A stretch of 64,000 nt of DNA from Iningainema tapete BLCC-T55 (GCF_014698965.1 NZ_JACXAE010000067.1:1-64000), one strand, 5' to 3'. Counted from the stretch's first letter, positions 1-9,190 are shown. Made by a program: numbers and translations. Notes: a model not told the origin generated them from the sequence alone.

Positions 1-78
1 AGTTGTTGTTTGGGAAGATAACAACTATACTACAAAGCGCCCTCTCTCTTCATACTCTTTTTTTGGCGAAGGTATTGA
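1..78. repeat. Direct repeat, copy 1 of 2
   Basis: These 78 bases recur without a mismatch at 275-352, an offset of 274 bases. Copy 2 holds the start of the epimerase-like gene. Copy 1 carries the same start but its frame leaves the gene after about 25 codons and stops near 206. The match may extend left of the window. It is a partial duplication of the gene's 5' end, or an assembly artefact. Confidence 0.85.
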
Positions 79-274
79 AAGAATCTCAACATTGTTCGAT
101 AACTACCACCAATCCCTGCCCAACGAGACATTCCCAACACGGTGACTCGACCGCTCCGAAGCTAACATTGCCAGGATTATCTGGTTCATTCGACGCATCG
201 TCGTAGCGTTGATCTGCGGTAGCAAGCATTGTAACAGTGATAAGATGTCTAACATGGGCGAATTGTAGCTTTTA
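79..274. other. Spacer between the two direct repeats
   Basis: This 196-base spacer separates the two copies of the direct repeat. Copy 1's reading frame runs into it and ends near 206. A 47-codon frame is open on the minus strand at 86-229, but it has no recognisable ribosome site or family motif. I see no gene that I can support here. Confidence 0.4.
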
Positions 275-352
275 AGTTGTTGTTTGGGAAGATAACAACT
301 ATACTACAAAGCGCCCTCTCTCTTCATACTCTTTTTTTGGCGAAGGTATTGA
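275..352. repeat. Direct repeat, copy 2 of 2
   Basis: This is the second copy of the 78-base repeat at 1-78. It encodes the first 25 or so residues of the epimerase-like gene (MLFGKITTILQS...) and continues in frame into the body of that gene, so this copy is the functional junction. Confidence 0.85.
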
Positions 353-1821
353 TTGCTGATTCGTATTTGCAATGGCAGTTTGGTTATCCGCAACAGCCGA
401 TTGATTATCGGGAATACCGCACTTATCTTAATTTAGCTGGCACGAAAAAGAAAGATGATTTTTTGCAGGAGACTGATACTGTCTCTCGGTTGGTTTATGG
501 TTTTGCTTCTGCTTTTTTGATGACTGGTGAAGATCGCTTTTTGGAGGCGGCGGAGAAAGGTACTGAGTATTTGCGTCAACACATGCGGTTTTACGATCCT
601 GATGAGGACTTGATTTACTGGTATCACGGTATTCAGGTGACAGGCAATCGTGAGCATAAACTGTTGACTTCTGAGTTTGGTGATGATTACGATGCTATTC
701 CAGCTTATGAACAAATTTATGCGTTAGCAGGTCCGATTCAAACTTATCGCGTGACTGGCGATGCAAGGATCTTAAAGGATGCGGAAATGACTGTCGATTT
801 GTTAAACCGCTTTTTCTGGGATCAAAACGGTGTTGGTTATTTTTCTCATATTGACCCGTTGACACTCAGTCCTTATGCTGAATCTTTGGGCCCGAACAGA
901 GCGCGTAAGAATTGGAACTCAATCGGCGACCATGCTCCAGCCTACCTGATTAATCTGTGGCTGGCAACTGGCGAACAGAAGTATGCTGATATGTTGGAGT
1001 ACAGTTTTGACACAATCACTAAGTATTTTCCCGACTACGAGCATAGCCCGTTTGTTCAGGAGCGGTTTTATGAAGATTGGAGCCACGATACCACCTGGGG
1101 ATGGCAGCAAAACCGGGCTGTTGTAGGACATAATCTCAAAATTGCCTGGAATTTGATGCGGATGAATAGCCTCAAACCTAAAGAGGAGTATGTAGCTTTG
1201 GCACGAAAAATTGCTGCACTGATGCCTGATGCGGGTAGCGATCGCCAACGTGGTGGTTGGTATGATGTGGTTGAGCGAATACTGGGCGAAGGTGAAGAGC
1301 AATACCGCTTTGTCTGGCATGATCGCAAAGCTTGGTGGCAGCAAGAGCAAGCAATTCTAGCCTACCTGATCTTACACGGCATCCTCAAAGATCCGGAAGA
1401 CTTGCGTCATGCCCGTGAAGCTGCAGCATTTTACAATGCCTTCTTCCTCGATCATGACGATGGCGGCATCTACTTCAACGTCTTAGCCAACGGTTTGCCC
1501 TACCTGTTGGGTAACGAGCGCTTCAAAGGCAGCCACTCGATGAGCGGTTATCACTCAACTGAATTGTCCTACCTGTCAGCAGTTTACACCAACCTGCTAA
1601 TTGCTAAGCAGCCCATGAATTTTTACTTCAAACCTTTACCAGGCGCATTCAAAGACAACATCTTACGAGTGCAACCAGATATCCTACCACCTGGTAGCAT
1701 CCAAATTAGTCAAGTATGGGTTGATGAGCAAGAGTATACAGATTTTGACGCACAAGCCTTAACCGTCAACCTCCCCAACACCCAAGAACGATTAAAAATC
1801 AAAGTGCAAATTACCCCATGA
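277..1821 (+). CDS. AGE-family (N-acylglucosamine 2-epimerase-like) sugar epimerase/isomerase
   Basis: This is a predicted cytosolic (alpha/alpha)6-barrel protein of 514 residues, slightly longer than typical AGE enzymes (about 400). AGE-family enzymes epimerise or isomerise sugars such as N-acylglucosamine, mannose or cellobiose; the substrate here is not evident. Family hallmarks are the GHNLKIAWNL segment near residue 280 (the GH..E.AW position, with Lys where Glu is usual), DHDDGGIYFNV near 395, and a late His-rich segment (GSHSMSGYHSTE). The start is a TTG inside the direct repeat, so the true N-terminus is uncertain. The gene overlaps the next STAS gene by ATGA and sits upstream of glgX, which suggests a role in storage-carbohydrate metabolism. 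The Glu-to-Lys change makes the usual catalysis doubtful. Confidence 0.75.
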   Translation: MLFGKITTILQSALSLHTLFLAKVLIADSYLQWQFGYPQQPIDYREYRTYLNLAGTKKKDDFLQETDTVSRLVYGFASAFLMTGEDRFLEAAEKGTEYLRQHMRFYDPDEDLIYWYHGIQVTGNREHKLLTSEFGDDYDAIPAYEQIYALAGPIQTYRVTGDARILKDAEMTVDLLNRFFWDQNGVGYFSHIDPLTLSPYAESLGPNRARKNWNSIGDHAPAYLINLWLATGEQKYADMLEYSFDTITKYFPDYEHSPFVQERFYEDWSHDTTWGWQQNRAVVGHNLKIAWNLMRMNSLKPKEEYVALARKIAALMPDAGSDRQRGGWYDVVERILGEGEEQYRFVWHDRKAWWQQEQAILAYLILHGILKDPEDLRHAREAAAFYNAFFLDHDDGGIYFNVLANGLPYLLGNERFKGSHSMSGYHSTELSYLSAVYTNLLIAKQPMNFYFKPLPGAFKDNILRVQPDILPPGSIQISQVWVDEQEYTDFDAQALTVNLPNTQERLKIKVQITP

Positions 1822-2216
1822 ACATCAACATACAGCAAGTAACAATGCTAAAAACATCAGAACAAGAGCCAACTAATATGAACGAAGAACAAGTAACACT
1901 AGTAGAAATAATCGGTGAAGTAGATACAAATACAGCTCCCCTAATTCAGGAGCGAATCTTACCACTTGCCCAAGCAGGAATCAAGATGATCTTAGAAATG
2001 ACCAAAGTGCCTTACATGTCAAGCGCTGGCTTAAGAATGCTGCTGTCGCTATACCGGCAAATATCTGCCCAGGAAGGAAAGATTGTTTTAGTAGGGCTTT
2101 CGGAAGAAATTCAAGACACCATGTCTATTACTGGATTTCTCGAGTTCTTTAATACTTGCGACACCATTGATTTAGCCTTCGCCGCCCTCAATGTCCAAGT
2201 CCCTTCGCTCAAGTAA
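1818..2216 (+). CDS. STAS-domain anti-sigma factor antagonist
   Basis: This is a small cytosolic STAS protein of the SpoIIAA/RsbV type. Family members are phosphorylated by an RsbW-like kinase and, when dephosphorylated, bind that kinase and free its partner. The phosphorylation loop is visible as YMSSAGLRMLL, the second Ser being the expected site. The upstream ATG at 1818 overlaps the epimerase stop (ATGA), but the STAS fold begins near MNEEQVTLVEI, so ATG 1878 is an alternative start. A second STAS gene, a kinase and a phosphatase lie downstream of glgX, so this is probably one of two antagonists in the same partner-switching module. Confidence 0.85.
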   Translation: MNINIQQVTMLKTSEQEPTNMNEEQVTLVEIIGEVDTNTAPLIQERILPLAQAGIKMILEMTKVPYMSSAGLRMLLSLYRQISAQEGKIVLVGLSEEIQDTMSITGFLEFFNTCDTIDLAFAALNVQVPSLK

Positions 2217-2222
2217 AAAGAA

Positions 2223-3683
2223 ATGGAAAGAATTGACATTCATCCCACCCATACTTACAAGAACTTTAAACTACGTCCAGGGCGTCCGTTTCCGTTCGGA
2301 ACTACTTTAATTCCAGGAGGCATTAATTTTTCCATTTACTCGCGTCATGCTAAGTCTTGTACTTTGGTGCTGTTTAAAAAGCACGCTCTTGAGCCAATGG
2401 TGGAAATTCCTTTTCCTCAAGAGTTCCGCATTGGTAATGTCTTCTGCATGGTTGTATTTGACTTGGACTATGAGAACCTAGAATACGGCTACCGTATGGA
2501 TGGACCTTTTAATCCAAAAGAAGGTCATTGGTTTGACCAGACGAAAGTTCTCTTAGACCCCTATGCCAAAATTATCGGTGGGCGGGATATTTGGGGAGAG
2601 CCTCCGGACTGGTACAATGTGTATCAGCATCGCGCTCGTCTGGCTTTTGATGATTTTGATTGGGAAGGCGATCGCCCCTTAGAAATCCCATCTGAAGACT
2701 TAATCATCTACGAGATGCACGTCCGCAGTTTTACCCGCGATCCTTCATCTGGGGTAAAGCATCCAGGAACCTTTGCCGCCATCCACGAGCAGAGTACCAT
2801 ATCGACGGCTTTCGCTTTGATTTAGCAGCAATTTTGGGGCGCGATCCTTGGGGAGCGCCGATGTCAAACCCACCTTTGTTAGAAAGCCTTGCCTTCGACC
2901 TGATTCTCGCTAAGTGTAAACTAATAGCAGAAGCTTGGGATGCAGGTGGTCTTTATCAAGTTGGTTCTTTCCCGGCATTTGGGCGATGGGCAGAGTGGAA
3001 CGGTAAGTACCGTGATACTATTCGCAAATTCCTGATCGGTGAGCCAGGGCAAGTTGGAGATATGGCACAGCGACTTCAAGGTTCGCCGGATCTCTATGCT
3101 TCGGCAAATCGGGGTGCGACAGCTTCGATTAATTTCATTACCTGTCATGATGGTTTTACACTGTTTGATTTAGTTTCCTATAACTGGAAACACAACGAAG
3201 CCAATGGCGAGAATAATCATGATGGTGCTAATGATAATTACAGTTGGAACTGTGGTTGGGAAGGATTAACTGATAACTCAGAAATTAATGCCTTGCGACA
3301 CCGACAGATTAAAAATGCTTTATCTATATTAATGGTTAGCCAAGGAGTGCCAATGATCCTGATGGGTGATGAGGTTGGGCGCACTCAAAACGGTAATAAT
3401 AATACTTACTGCCACGATCACAAAATTAATTGGCTAGATTGGAATCTGTTGAAATCTAATGCCGACTTATTGAGGTTTTTTCAAAACTGCATCGCCTTTC
3501 GCAATGCCCATCCTATATTGAGAAATAAAAACCACTTCCGGAATGTAGATTACGTAGGTAGTGGTTATGCAGATATTACTTGGCACGGCACTCAAGCATG
3601 GAATGCAGATTGGTCTGATTCCAGTCGCAGTCTCGCTTTTATGCTTTGTGGCAAACATGCTAAAGAGGGTACGGTTACTGATA
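2223..3683 (+). pseudogene. glgX: Glycogen debranching enzyme GlgX, broken 5' and central part
   Basis: GlgX is a GH13 isoamylase-type enzyme that cleaves alpha-1,6 branches in glycogen. The first 190 or so residues (CBM48-like domain, then HVRSFTRDPSSGVKHPGTF) are in one frame. The text then jumps, near 2787-2794, to EYHIDGFRFDLAAI in another frame. About 150 codons that normally lie between, including the first conserved GH13 region (DVV.NH), are missing. The catalytic Asp (GFRFDLA), the acid Glu (IAEAWD) and the CHDG region remain. An insertion sequence interrupts the gene at 3684, and the last 70 residues lie at 5791-6003. The protein cannot be active. The start at 2223 follows the STAS stop by only 6 bases, so this was an operon. 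Confidence 0.93.
3680..3683. repeat. Target-site duplication GATA (left copy)
   Basis: GATA lies immediately before the left end of the insertion sequence and again immediately after its right end (5791-5794). Removing the element and one GATA joins ...TVTD to NYIYVAMNMHW in one frame, the expected GlgX sequence. That confirms both ends and a 4-base duplication. Confidence 0.9.
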
Positions 3684-3721
3684 ACTCCCGGTTCGCCCAT
3701 TTTTTTAAGAGTTAGAGAAAA
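3684..3721. repeat. Left terminal inverted repeat of the IS
   Basis: These 38 bases are an exact reverse complement of 5753-5790; the match ends at 3722/5752. Confidence 0.92.
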
Positions 3722-3787
3722 TGAGCACTAGAAAGTATACCTAGCGACATATTCTCAAAAGTACAGAGTAGGTGTATGTTCGGGTTT

Positions 3788-5510
3788 ATGCATACAGAAC
3801 CTATAATTACAAACGAACGAGTTGATGATATACCCGTACTGCTAACCCAATTAGAGCGTATGGGTGTAAAGCAATTAATTGATAAGCACATAAGCGCACA
3901 TGGAAATTGGCAAGGTGAAAGCAAGCGGGAGTATAGCAATAATTTGGTTAACGCACATACTTTCACAAGCCGATCATCGTTTAAACCATGTCCAAGGATG
4001 GGTAGCGAAAAGGTTAGAAACATTAAAAATGTTTGTTGGGGAAAAGTTAGAAGAATTAGACCTTACAGACGACCGTTTGCAATCGCTATTACGTTATCTT
4101 AATAGAGATGATGATTGGAAACTATTTGAGGCAGAACTTTCTGGAAACATGATACAAGTCTACGATTTAAATCCAGAAAATATCCGATTAGATAGTACAA
4201 CAGCTAGTAGTCACTGTGGAGTAAATTCAGAGGGTTTATTTCAATTCGGGCATAGTAAAGACCATCGACCAGACTTGGCACAAGTCAAAATTATGCTATC
4301 AACGTTAGACCCATTGGGTCTGCCAATAGCTACAGAAATATTATCAGGAAATAAAGCAGACGACCCATTATATATTCCAGCAATTAATCAAGTAAGGTTA
4401 ACACTTCAAAAATCAGGACTGTTATATGTTGGTGACTGCAAAATGGCATCAATAGCAACCCGTAGTCACATTGCTTTAGGGAAAGATTTTTATCTTTGTC
4501 CGTTAAGTGCTAAACAAATAACAAAAGAGGAGATAGCACAATATCTTGAACCAGTTTGGAATGGAGAGCAACAATTAACAACAATAGATTATGATTATGC
4601 CGATGGTAAAAATAAACAGATTGCCGAAGGCTTTGAGCGGAAAGTAGTTCAGACAATTAAAGTAGATGAGCAAGAATTTACTTGGAATGAGCGACAATTA
4701 GTAGTACGTTCCTTTGCCATTGCAGAAACAGAAGAAAAGTCGTTGCGTGAACGTTTACAAAAAACATCAAAAGCTCTGGAACTATTGAAGCAGCCGCGAC
4801 GCGGCCAGAAAAAATTAACGTCAGTTGATGATTGGCAAACAGCTATAGCAGCGATTTTAAAACGTTATCGTACCAATGGATTATTTAAAATTAATCTGGA
4901 AGTTACCAAACAAGAAAAAACGACTAGACGCTATCTAGATAGACCACCTCAAACCGTAGAGTTAATCTCAATAAATCTAGATTTTGAGATATTAGAATCA
5001 TCGGTTGCGCAAATTATTAGATTGTTGGGTTGGCGTGTTTACGTAACTAATCAAACTTCTTATCTACTACCTCTTAAACAAGCAGTTCGTTGTTATAGAG
5101 ACGAGTATTTAACAGAGCGCGGATTTGCCAGAATTAAAGGTTTTCCGTTGTCATTAACACCAATTTATTTGCAGCGGGAAGACCATATAACTGGTTTGAT
5201 TCGATTACTTTCTATTGGTTTACGTGTGTTAACTTTATTAGAGTTTCAGGTACGTTCTACTCTTAAACAAAATCAAGAAAAACTTGCCGGACTTTATACA
5301 GGTAATCCCAAAAGAGAGACTACACGCCCAACTGCTGAACTTATCCTTGCTGCTTTTAAAGATATTACACTAATATTAGTTGAGGTGAAAAATCAAGTCT
5401 ATGCCCATTTAACTAATCTTTCTCCTTTACAGCGGCGTATTCTTGTTTTACTTGGATTTCCAATTACTATATATACTCAACTTGATGGTCAATCTTTTAC
5501 TCCTGAGTAG
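3788..5510 (+). pseudogene. IS1634-family transposase, one frameshift
   Basis: The N-terminal DUF4277 segment (MHTEPIITNERVDDIP, ..LERMGVKQLIDKH..HGNWQG) is read from ATG 3788. The rest (IAIIWLTHILSQADHRLNH... to the C-terminus) is read one base forward. The switch is near 3923, where one extra A in GAAAGCAAGCGGG would explain it. Length and order match IS4-superfamily DDE transposases of about 560 residues that cut and paste their own element. A programmed frameshift is possible but no slippery heptamer is apparent, so I treat it as a mutation. Confidence 0.85.
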
Positions 5511-5752
5511 GATAAGATTTTCCCTGCACAAGTGTCAAAGATTGAAACACTAAAATCTCCGTTTTTAACAACGACTAAACCTGTAGGTTACTTCCAACTA
5601 AAAACAAGAAACAAACCTAATTTTCATCTTTATGTTTGTAAAATGGCACTTACTCGCTTGGTGTCCACGTTAGTCTGGTTTTAAGTGGTTATAAAGTGTT
5701 CTATCACACTTTTTGTACTGATATGTGATTTCTGCCTTTACCCTTTTCCCCC

Positions 5753-5790
5753 TTTTCTCTAACTCTTAAAAAAATGGGCGAACCGGGAGT
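5753..5790. repeat. Right terminal inverted repeat of the IS
   Basis: This is the exact reverse complement of 3684-3721. The 242 bases between the transposase stop and this end hold no gene. Confidence 0.92.
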
Positions 5791-6003
5791 GATAATTATA
5801 TCTATGTGGCGATGAATATGCATTGGGAGAGTCTCTGGTTTGAAATACCAAGACTTGCTCTGGGGATGCAGTGGTATGTGTTTGTTAATACTGGTGCTAC
5901 CCCACCATATGATTGTTGGATACTAGGTACAGAACCTTTGCTGGAAAATCAGTGTGGATTGTTGCTGGGCGCGCGCTCTGTGGTGATTCTGGTTGGCATG
6001 TAG
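5791..6003 (+). pseudogene. glgX: GlgX C-terminal tail, cut off by the IS
   Basis: This stretch reads NYIYVAMNMHWESLWFEIP... to VILVGM and stop. It continues the frame of 2834-3683 once the insertion sequence and one GATA are removed, and matches the C-terminal beta-domain of glycogen debranching enzymes. The stop codon TAG at 6001 is the first triplet of a palindromic repeat. It has no start or ribosome site of its own. Confidence 0.9.
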
Positions 6004-6028
6004 AGACGCCCCGCCGGGGCGTCTCTAC
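6000..6028. repeat. TAGAGACG-type palindrome at the glgX stop
   Basis: This is a near-perfect 29-base palindrome with outer arms GTAGAGACG/CGTCTCTAC around a GC-rich core (CCCCGCCGGGG). Its TAG ends glgX. Relatives occur at 13186, 14023, 29884, 30944, 48865, 55751 and 63887. Confidence 0.9.
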
Positions 6029-6068
6029 GAGAGATGACAAATAACGAATAAACAAAGGAGAAAAAATT

Positions 6069-6401
6069 ATGGTTTTTAATGCAAGTCTGGAAATAAATAG
6101 TGCGATCGCCACTTTGAAATTATCTGGTGAACTGGATGCAATGACTGCGCCAATTTTCAAGGCAGAGGTAGACAAAGCAGCATCAAAGAAGGTGAAACGC
6201 CTTGTTCTGCTGATGCATGATTTGGAATATATGTCAAGTGCTGGTTTGAGGGTTCTTGTCTTTGCTAAGCAAAAGATGGGTGCAAATGTTGATATCTACG
6301 TCGTTGGCGCTCAAACTACGGTGTTGAGTACCTTGGAGAAAACTGGATTTGACCAAAGTGTTATCATACTTAATGAGGATAACTTTGTCTTAGAAGTTTA
6401 A
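6069..6401 (+). CDS. STAS-domain anti-sigma factor antagonist
   Basis: This 110-residue RsbV/SpoIIAA-like protein has a GELDAMTAP strand-helix start and the loop MSSAGLRVLVFA, with Ser57 the expected phosphorylation site. It is the substrate for the kinase and phosphatase encoded immediately downstream. A strong ribosome site (AAAGGAG) lies 8 bases before the ATG. It starts 65 bases after the glgX stop, beyond the palindrome, so it may have its own promoter now that glgX is broken. It is a cytosolic partner-switching component; the final target (sigma factor or other) is not in the window. Confidence 0.88.
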   Translation: MVFNASLEINSAIATLKLSGELDAMTAPIFKAEVDKAASKKVKRLVLLMHDLEYMSSAGLRVLVFAKQKMGANVDIYVVGAQTTVLSTLEKTGFDQSVIILNEDNFVLEV

Positions 6402-6423
6402 GCATGTTGCATATTCTGATGTA

Positions 6424-6858
6424 ATGAAATATATGCAACCTCTAACAGTGCCTGCAACTTTGGACTCTCTCTCACTCATCACTGAATATGTGACGTGTGC
6501 TACTACAGCAGCTGGTTTAGATCAAAAAGCTGCATATCGCTGCCGCTTAGCAGTAGACGAAATCGCTACCAACATTATTAACTACGCCTATAGTCAGGGG
6601 GTAGGGGTGTTGAACTTGGCGGCAGATATCAACGAGCAAGCTTTGACAATTTCTATTGAGGATACAGGTATAGCTTACAACCCATTACAAGCGCAACTCC
6701 CAAATGCTTCGGAGTTAAAACTGCCTTTAGAGGAACGCTCAATGGGTGGGCTTGGCATATACCTGGCATTACATGAAGTTGATAAGTTTCTCTATGAACG
6801 TATGGACAACAAAAATCGCAATATCTTGATTATGTATCGCGTACCAACTCCGTTATGA
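6424..6858 (+). CDS. RsbW-like ATP-binding serine kinase / anti-sigma factor
   Basis: This 144-residue HATPase_c_2 protein has the N-box RLAVDEIATNIINYAYS, the Asp segment IEDTGIAYNP, and the G-box GGLGIYLALHEVD. Proteins of this family bind ATP, phosphorylate a STAS partner on Ser, and sequester a sigma factor or other target when the STAS partner is phosphorylated. It follows the STAS gene by 22 bases and overlaps the phosphatase gene by 4 bases (ATGA), so the three are very likely co-translated. It resembles the kinase of the cyanobacterial hormogonium partner-switch in general design, but that link is only a comparison. Confidence 0.87.
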   Translation: MKYMQPLTVPATLDSLSLITEYVTCATTAAGLDQKAAYRCRLAVDEIATNIINYAYSQGVGVLNLAADINEQALTISIEDTGIAYNPLQAQLPNASELKLPLEERSMGGLGIYLALHEVDKFLYERMDNKNRNILIMYRVPTPL

Positions 6859-7691
6859 GCAATGAACAAGAGCTTTTACTTGTCTACGAGCGAGACTTGC
6901 AAATCGCTCGGATGATTCAAACCGATTTTTTACCAGAAACTTTGCCGCAGATGGATGGGTGGGAAATAGCCGCCCGTTTTCATCCAGCACGCTTAGTAGC
7001 AGGAGACTTCTACGATGTTTTTCCCCTTGCCCACCATCGGATTGGGATTGTGATAGCAGATGTTTGTGATAAAGGGGTGGGTGCTGCACTGTTTATGTCT
7101 CTTTTTCGCAGCTTGATTAGGGCTTTTGCCCAACAACATTATCATCTTAGCTGGTTGGATACTCTTACTGATGGGAGCAACAAGTTGAGAGGGCAGCGGG
7201 TAGAACCTCCCAGAATTGGCACTACTGCTCTCAAAAATGCTGTTAGCCTCACAAATAATTACATTGCTAATAATCATAGTCGGATAAATATGTTCGCCAC
7301 ACTTTTTTTTGGTGTGTTGAATCCAGCCACAGGTTTGTTGCACTACGTCAATGGTGGACACGAACCTCCTGCTATTTTAAGTTTAAATGGTATTAAGGCT
7401 AGACTTAAACCTACTGGTCCGGCTGTTGGCATCATGCCCAATCGAGAGTTTGGTATTCGGCAAGTTCAGTTAGAACCTGGTGATATTTTAGTCGCTTACT
7501 CTGATGGTGTCACTGATGCTCGCAACCCACAAGGTCAATTTTTTACTGAAGAGAAATTACTGTCTTTATTGCAGCAACCTGCTGACTCAGCTACTGCTGT
7601 ACTAGATTGTATCGAAGCCAGTGTAAATGCTCACATTGCCAATGCAGACCAGTTTGATGATATCACCATGTTAGCCGTGCATCGTACCTGA
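6855..7691 (+). CDS. RsbU-like PP2C (SpoIIE) serine phosphatase
   Basis: This is a 278-residue Mg/Mn-dependent phosphatase that would remove phosphate from the STAS antagonist. It has a short leading helix (RDLQIARMIQTDFLP) typical of RsbU linkers and then the PP2C_SpoIIE core: VAGDFYDVF, IADVCDKGVGAALFM, VNGGHEPPAIL, SDGVTDARN and FDDITMLAV supply the metal-binding acidic residues. There is no PAS, GAF or response-regulator domain, so any input signal must come through another protein. It overlaps the kinase gene by ATGA, and a CHASE2 membrane protein follows 23 bases later, a possible sensor for the module. Confidence 0.9.
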   Translation: MSNEQELLLVYERDLQIARMIQTDFLPETLPQMDGWEIAARFHPARLVAGDFYDVFPLAHHRIGIVIADVCDKGVGAALFMSLFRSLIRAFAQQHYHLSWLDTLTDGSNKLRGQRVEPPRIGTTALKNAVSLTNNYIANNHSRINMFATLFFGVLNPATGLLHYVNGGHEPPAILSLNGIKARLKPTGPAVGIMPNREFGIRQVQLEPGDILVAYSDGVTDARNPQGQFFTEEKLLSLLQQPADSATAVLDCIEASVNAHIANADQFDDITMLAVHRT

Positions 7692-7714
7692 AACGCGCTT
7701 GAAGTTATCAATTT

Positions 7715-9190
7715 ATGAAAAGCCGTACTAAGCTGTCGAGGAAAATTAATTCTGTGTTGCCACATTTACATAGGCTGTACACAGCGATATCAGTTCCTGG
7801 TATGAGAGTAATTTTTACGAGTTTGATTGTTACAGCTTTGTTAATGGGCGTCAGACAACTTGGTTGGTTACAAGTACAGGAACTCTGGGCTTTCGATCAA
7901 TTAATCAGATTGCGCCCTGACGAAGGTAGCGATCGCCGCTTACTCATAGTTGCTGTCACTGAACAAGACATTCAAGCGCAAAGGAAATGGCCATTATCTG
8001 ACCGAACCATAGAACAATTATTAGCTAAACTAGAGCAACATCAACCGCGTGCGATCGGTTTGGATATCTATCGAGATCTTCCTGTAGCACCGGGTAATAC
8101 TGAGTTAGTGAAACGATTACAGCAGAGCGATCGCATCATCACCGGATGCAAAGTCAATGATTCTTCTGGTAATCTTGGAGTTGCACCTCCCCCCGGTATC
8201 CCAGAAGAAAGAGTAGGATTTATCGACTTGCCCATCGATGGAGGAATTTTGCGTCGCACTCTGCTGTTTATGAATCCTCCACATCACACAGCAAAACAAA
8301 ATCCACATCTGTGCGCCAACCCTAATGCCGACATTTATTCATTCAGTCTCCTGTTAGCATTATCCTACCTAGAACTCGAAAAAATCGAACCTGAAAATAC
8401 CCCATCCGGTGAGCTAAAACTTGGTTCAACTGTATTTAAACGCCTAAAACAAAATTCTGGCGGCTACCGAAATATTAATTCAGCCGGATACCAAATATTA
8501 CTAAACTATCGCTCTCCCCAAAAAGTTGCCAAACAAGTAACATTAACAGAAGTATTAACAGGCAAAGTTAATCCTGATTTGATCAAAAACCGTATTGTCC
8601 TCATCGGTACCACAGCAGAAAGTATCAATGACGTTTTCTTCACTCCTTACAGTGCAGGATTGCAAAAAGATAAGAATTTGTCTGGAGTTGAAATTCACGC
8701 ACAAGAAGTAAGTAAAATCCTTAGTGCTGTCTTAGATCGTCGTCCCCTATTGTGGTACTGGTCAACTTGGGGCGAAACTATATGGATAGGAGCGTGGTCC
8801 CTCTTTGGTGGAATCCTCACTTTGCTGCGCCATCCTCTCAATTTTACACTAACCAGTGCAGCAGCACTCTTGAGCAACTTTATCATCTGCTTCGGTTTCT
8901 TTTTACAAGGAGCCTGGATACCACTAATTCCATCGGTATTCGCATTCACCGCCACAGTCGGGAGCATCATTTTTGTAGAGCGCGGATACACACAAACAAT
9001 CTACACTCGCGTCAAAAGCGCTTTAAAAATAGATATCGAAATTAACCACTCCAAAAAAGAGTACCAAGTAGCTGAAATTACACAAACAGAATACTTTCAA
9101 AACTTAAAGCAAAAAGGAAAAGATATCAGAAATAAAAAAACAAACACCTCTCCACAAACTAACCCCAATCAAACCAACAATCCTAATTAA
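7715..9190 (+). CDS. CHASE2-domain membrane protein
   Basis: This 491-residue protein has an N-terminal membrane segment near residues 30-50 (VIFTSLIVTALLMGV), a large extracytoplasmic CHASE2 domain (WAFDQLIRLRP, VAVTEQDIQ, GLDIYRD, RIVLIGTTAESINDVF), then three closely spaced membrane segments near 345-425 and a short basic, Asn/Thr-rich cytoplasmic tail. CHASE2 is an extracellular sensory domain usually fused to kinases, cyclases or TPR/CHAT proteins. No catalytic output follows here, so signalling probably goes through a partner. It lies 23 bases after the phosphatase gene. Confidence 0.88.
   Translation: MKSRTKLSRKINSVLPHLHRLYTAISVPGMRVIFTSLIVTALLMGVRQLGWLQVQELWAFDQLIRLRPDEGSDRRLLIVAVTEQDIQAQRKWPLSDRTIEQLLAKLEQHQPRAIGLDIYRDLPVAPGNTELVKRLQQSDRIITGCKVNDSSGNLGVAPPPGIPEERVGFIDLPIDGGILRRTLLFMNPPHHTAKQNPHLCANPNADIYSFSLLLALSYLELEKIEPENTPSGELKLGSTVFKRLKQNSGGYRNINSAGYQILLNYRSPQKVAKQVTLTEVLTGKVNPDLIKNRIVLIGTTAESINDVFFTPYSAGLQKDKNLSGVEIHAQEVSKILSAVLDRRPLLWYWSTWGETIWIGAWSLFGGILTLLRHPLNFTLTSAAALLSNFIICFGFFLQGAWIPLIPSVFAFTATVGSIIFVERGYTQTIYTRVKSALKIDIEINHSKKEYQVAEITQTEYFQNLKQKGKDIRNKKTNTSPQTNPNQTNNPN

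Larger units (their letters stand above)
3684..5790 (+). mobile_element. IS1634-type (DUF4277) insertion sequence inside glgX
   Basis: This 2107-bp element is bounded by perfect 38-bp terminal inverted repeats, 3684-3721 and 5753-5790, which begin ACTCCCGGTTCGCCC. It carries one transposase gene in the same orientation as glgX. Flanking GATA duplications and perfect glgX frame restoration on excision indicate a fairly recent insertion by transposition. The transposase has a one-base frameshift, so the copy may need a helper to move. Confidence 0.93.

Noticed and set aside
86-229. Minus-strand frame of 47 codons between the two direct repeats
   Set aside because: It has no recognisable family or ribosome site and could be chance.
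433-1350. Long minus-strand frames opposite the AGE-family gene
   Set aside because: They have no ribosome site or family motif and lie wholly opposite a gene with clear domain content.
3900-3960. Programmed frameshift in the transposase
   Set aside because: No A-rich slippery heptamer or downstream stem was seen at the switch; one extra base explains it more simply.
3776-4102. Separate small gene at the start of the insertion sequence
   Set aside because: It is the first part of the frameshifted transposase, not a gene of its own.
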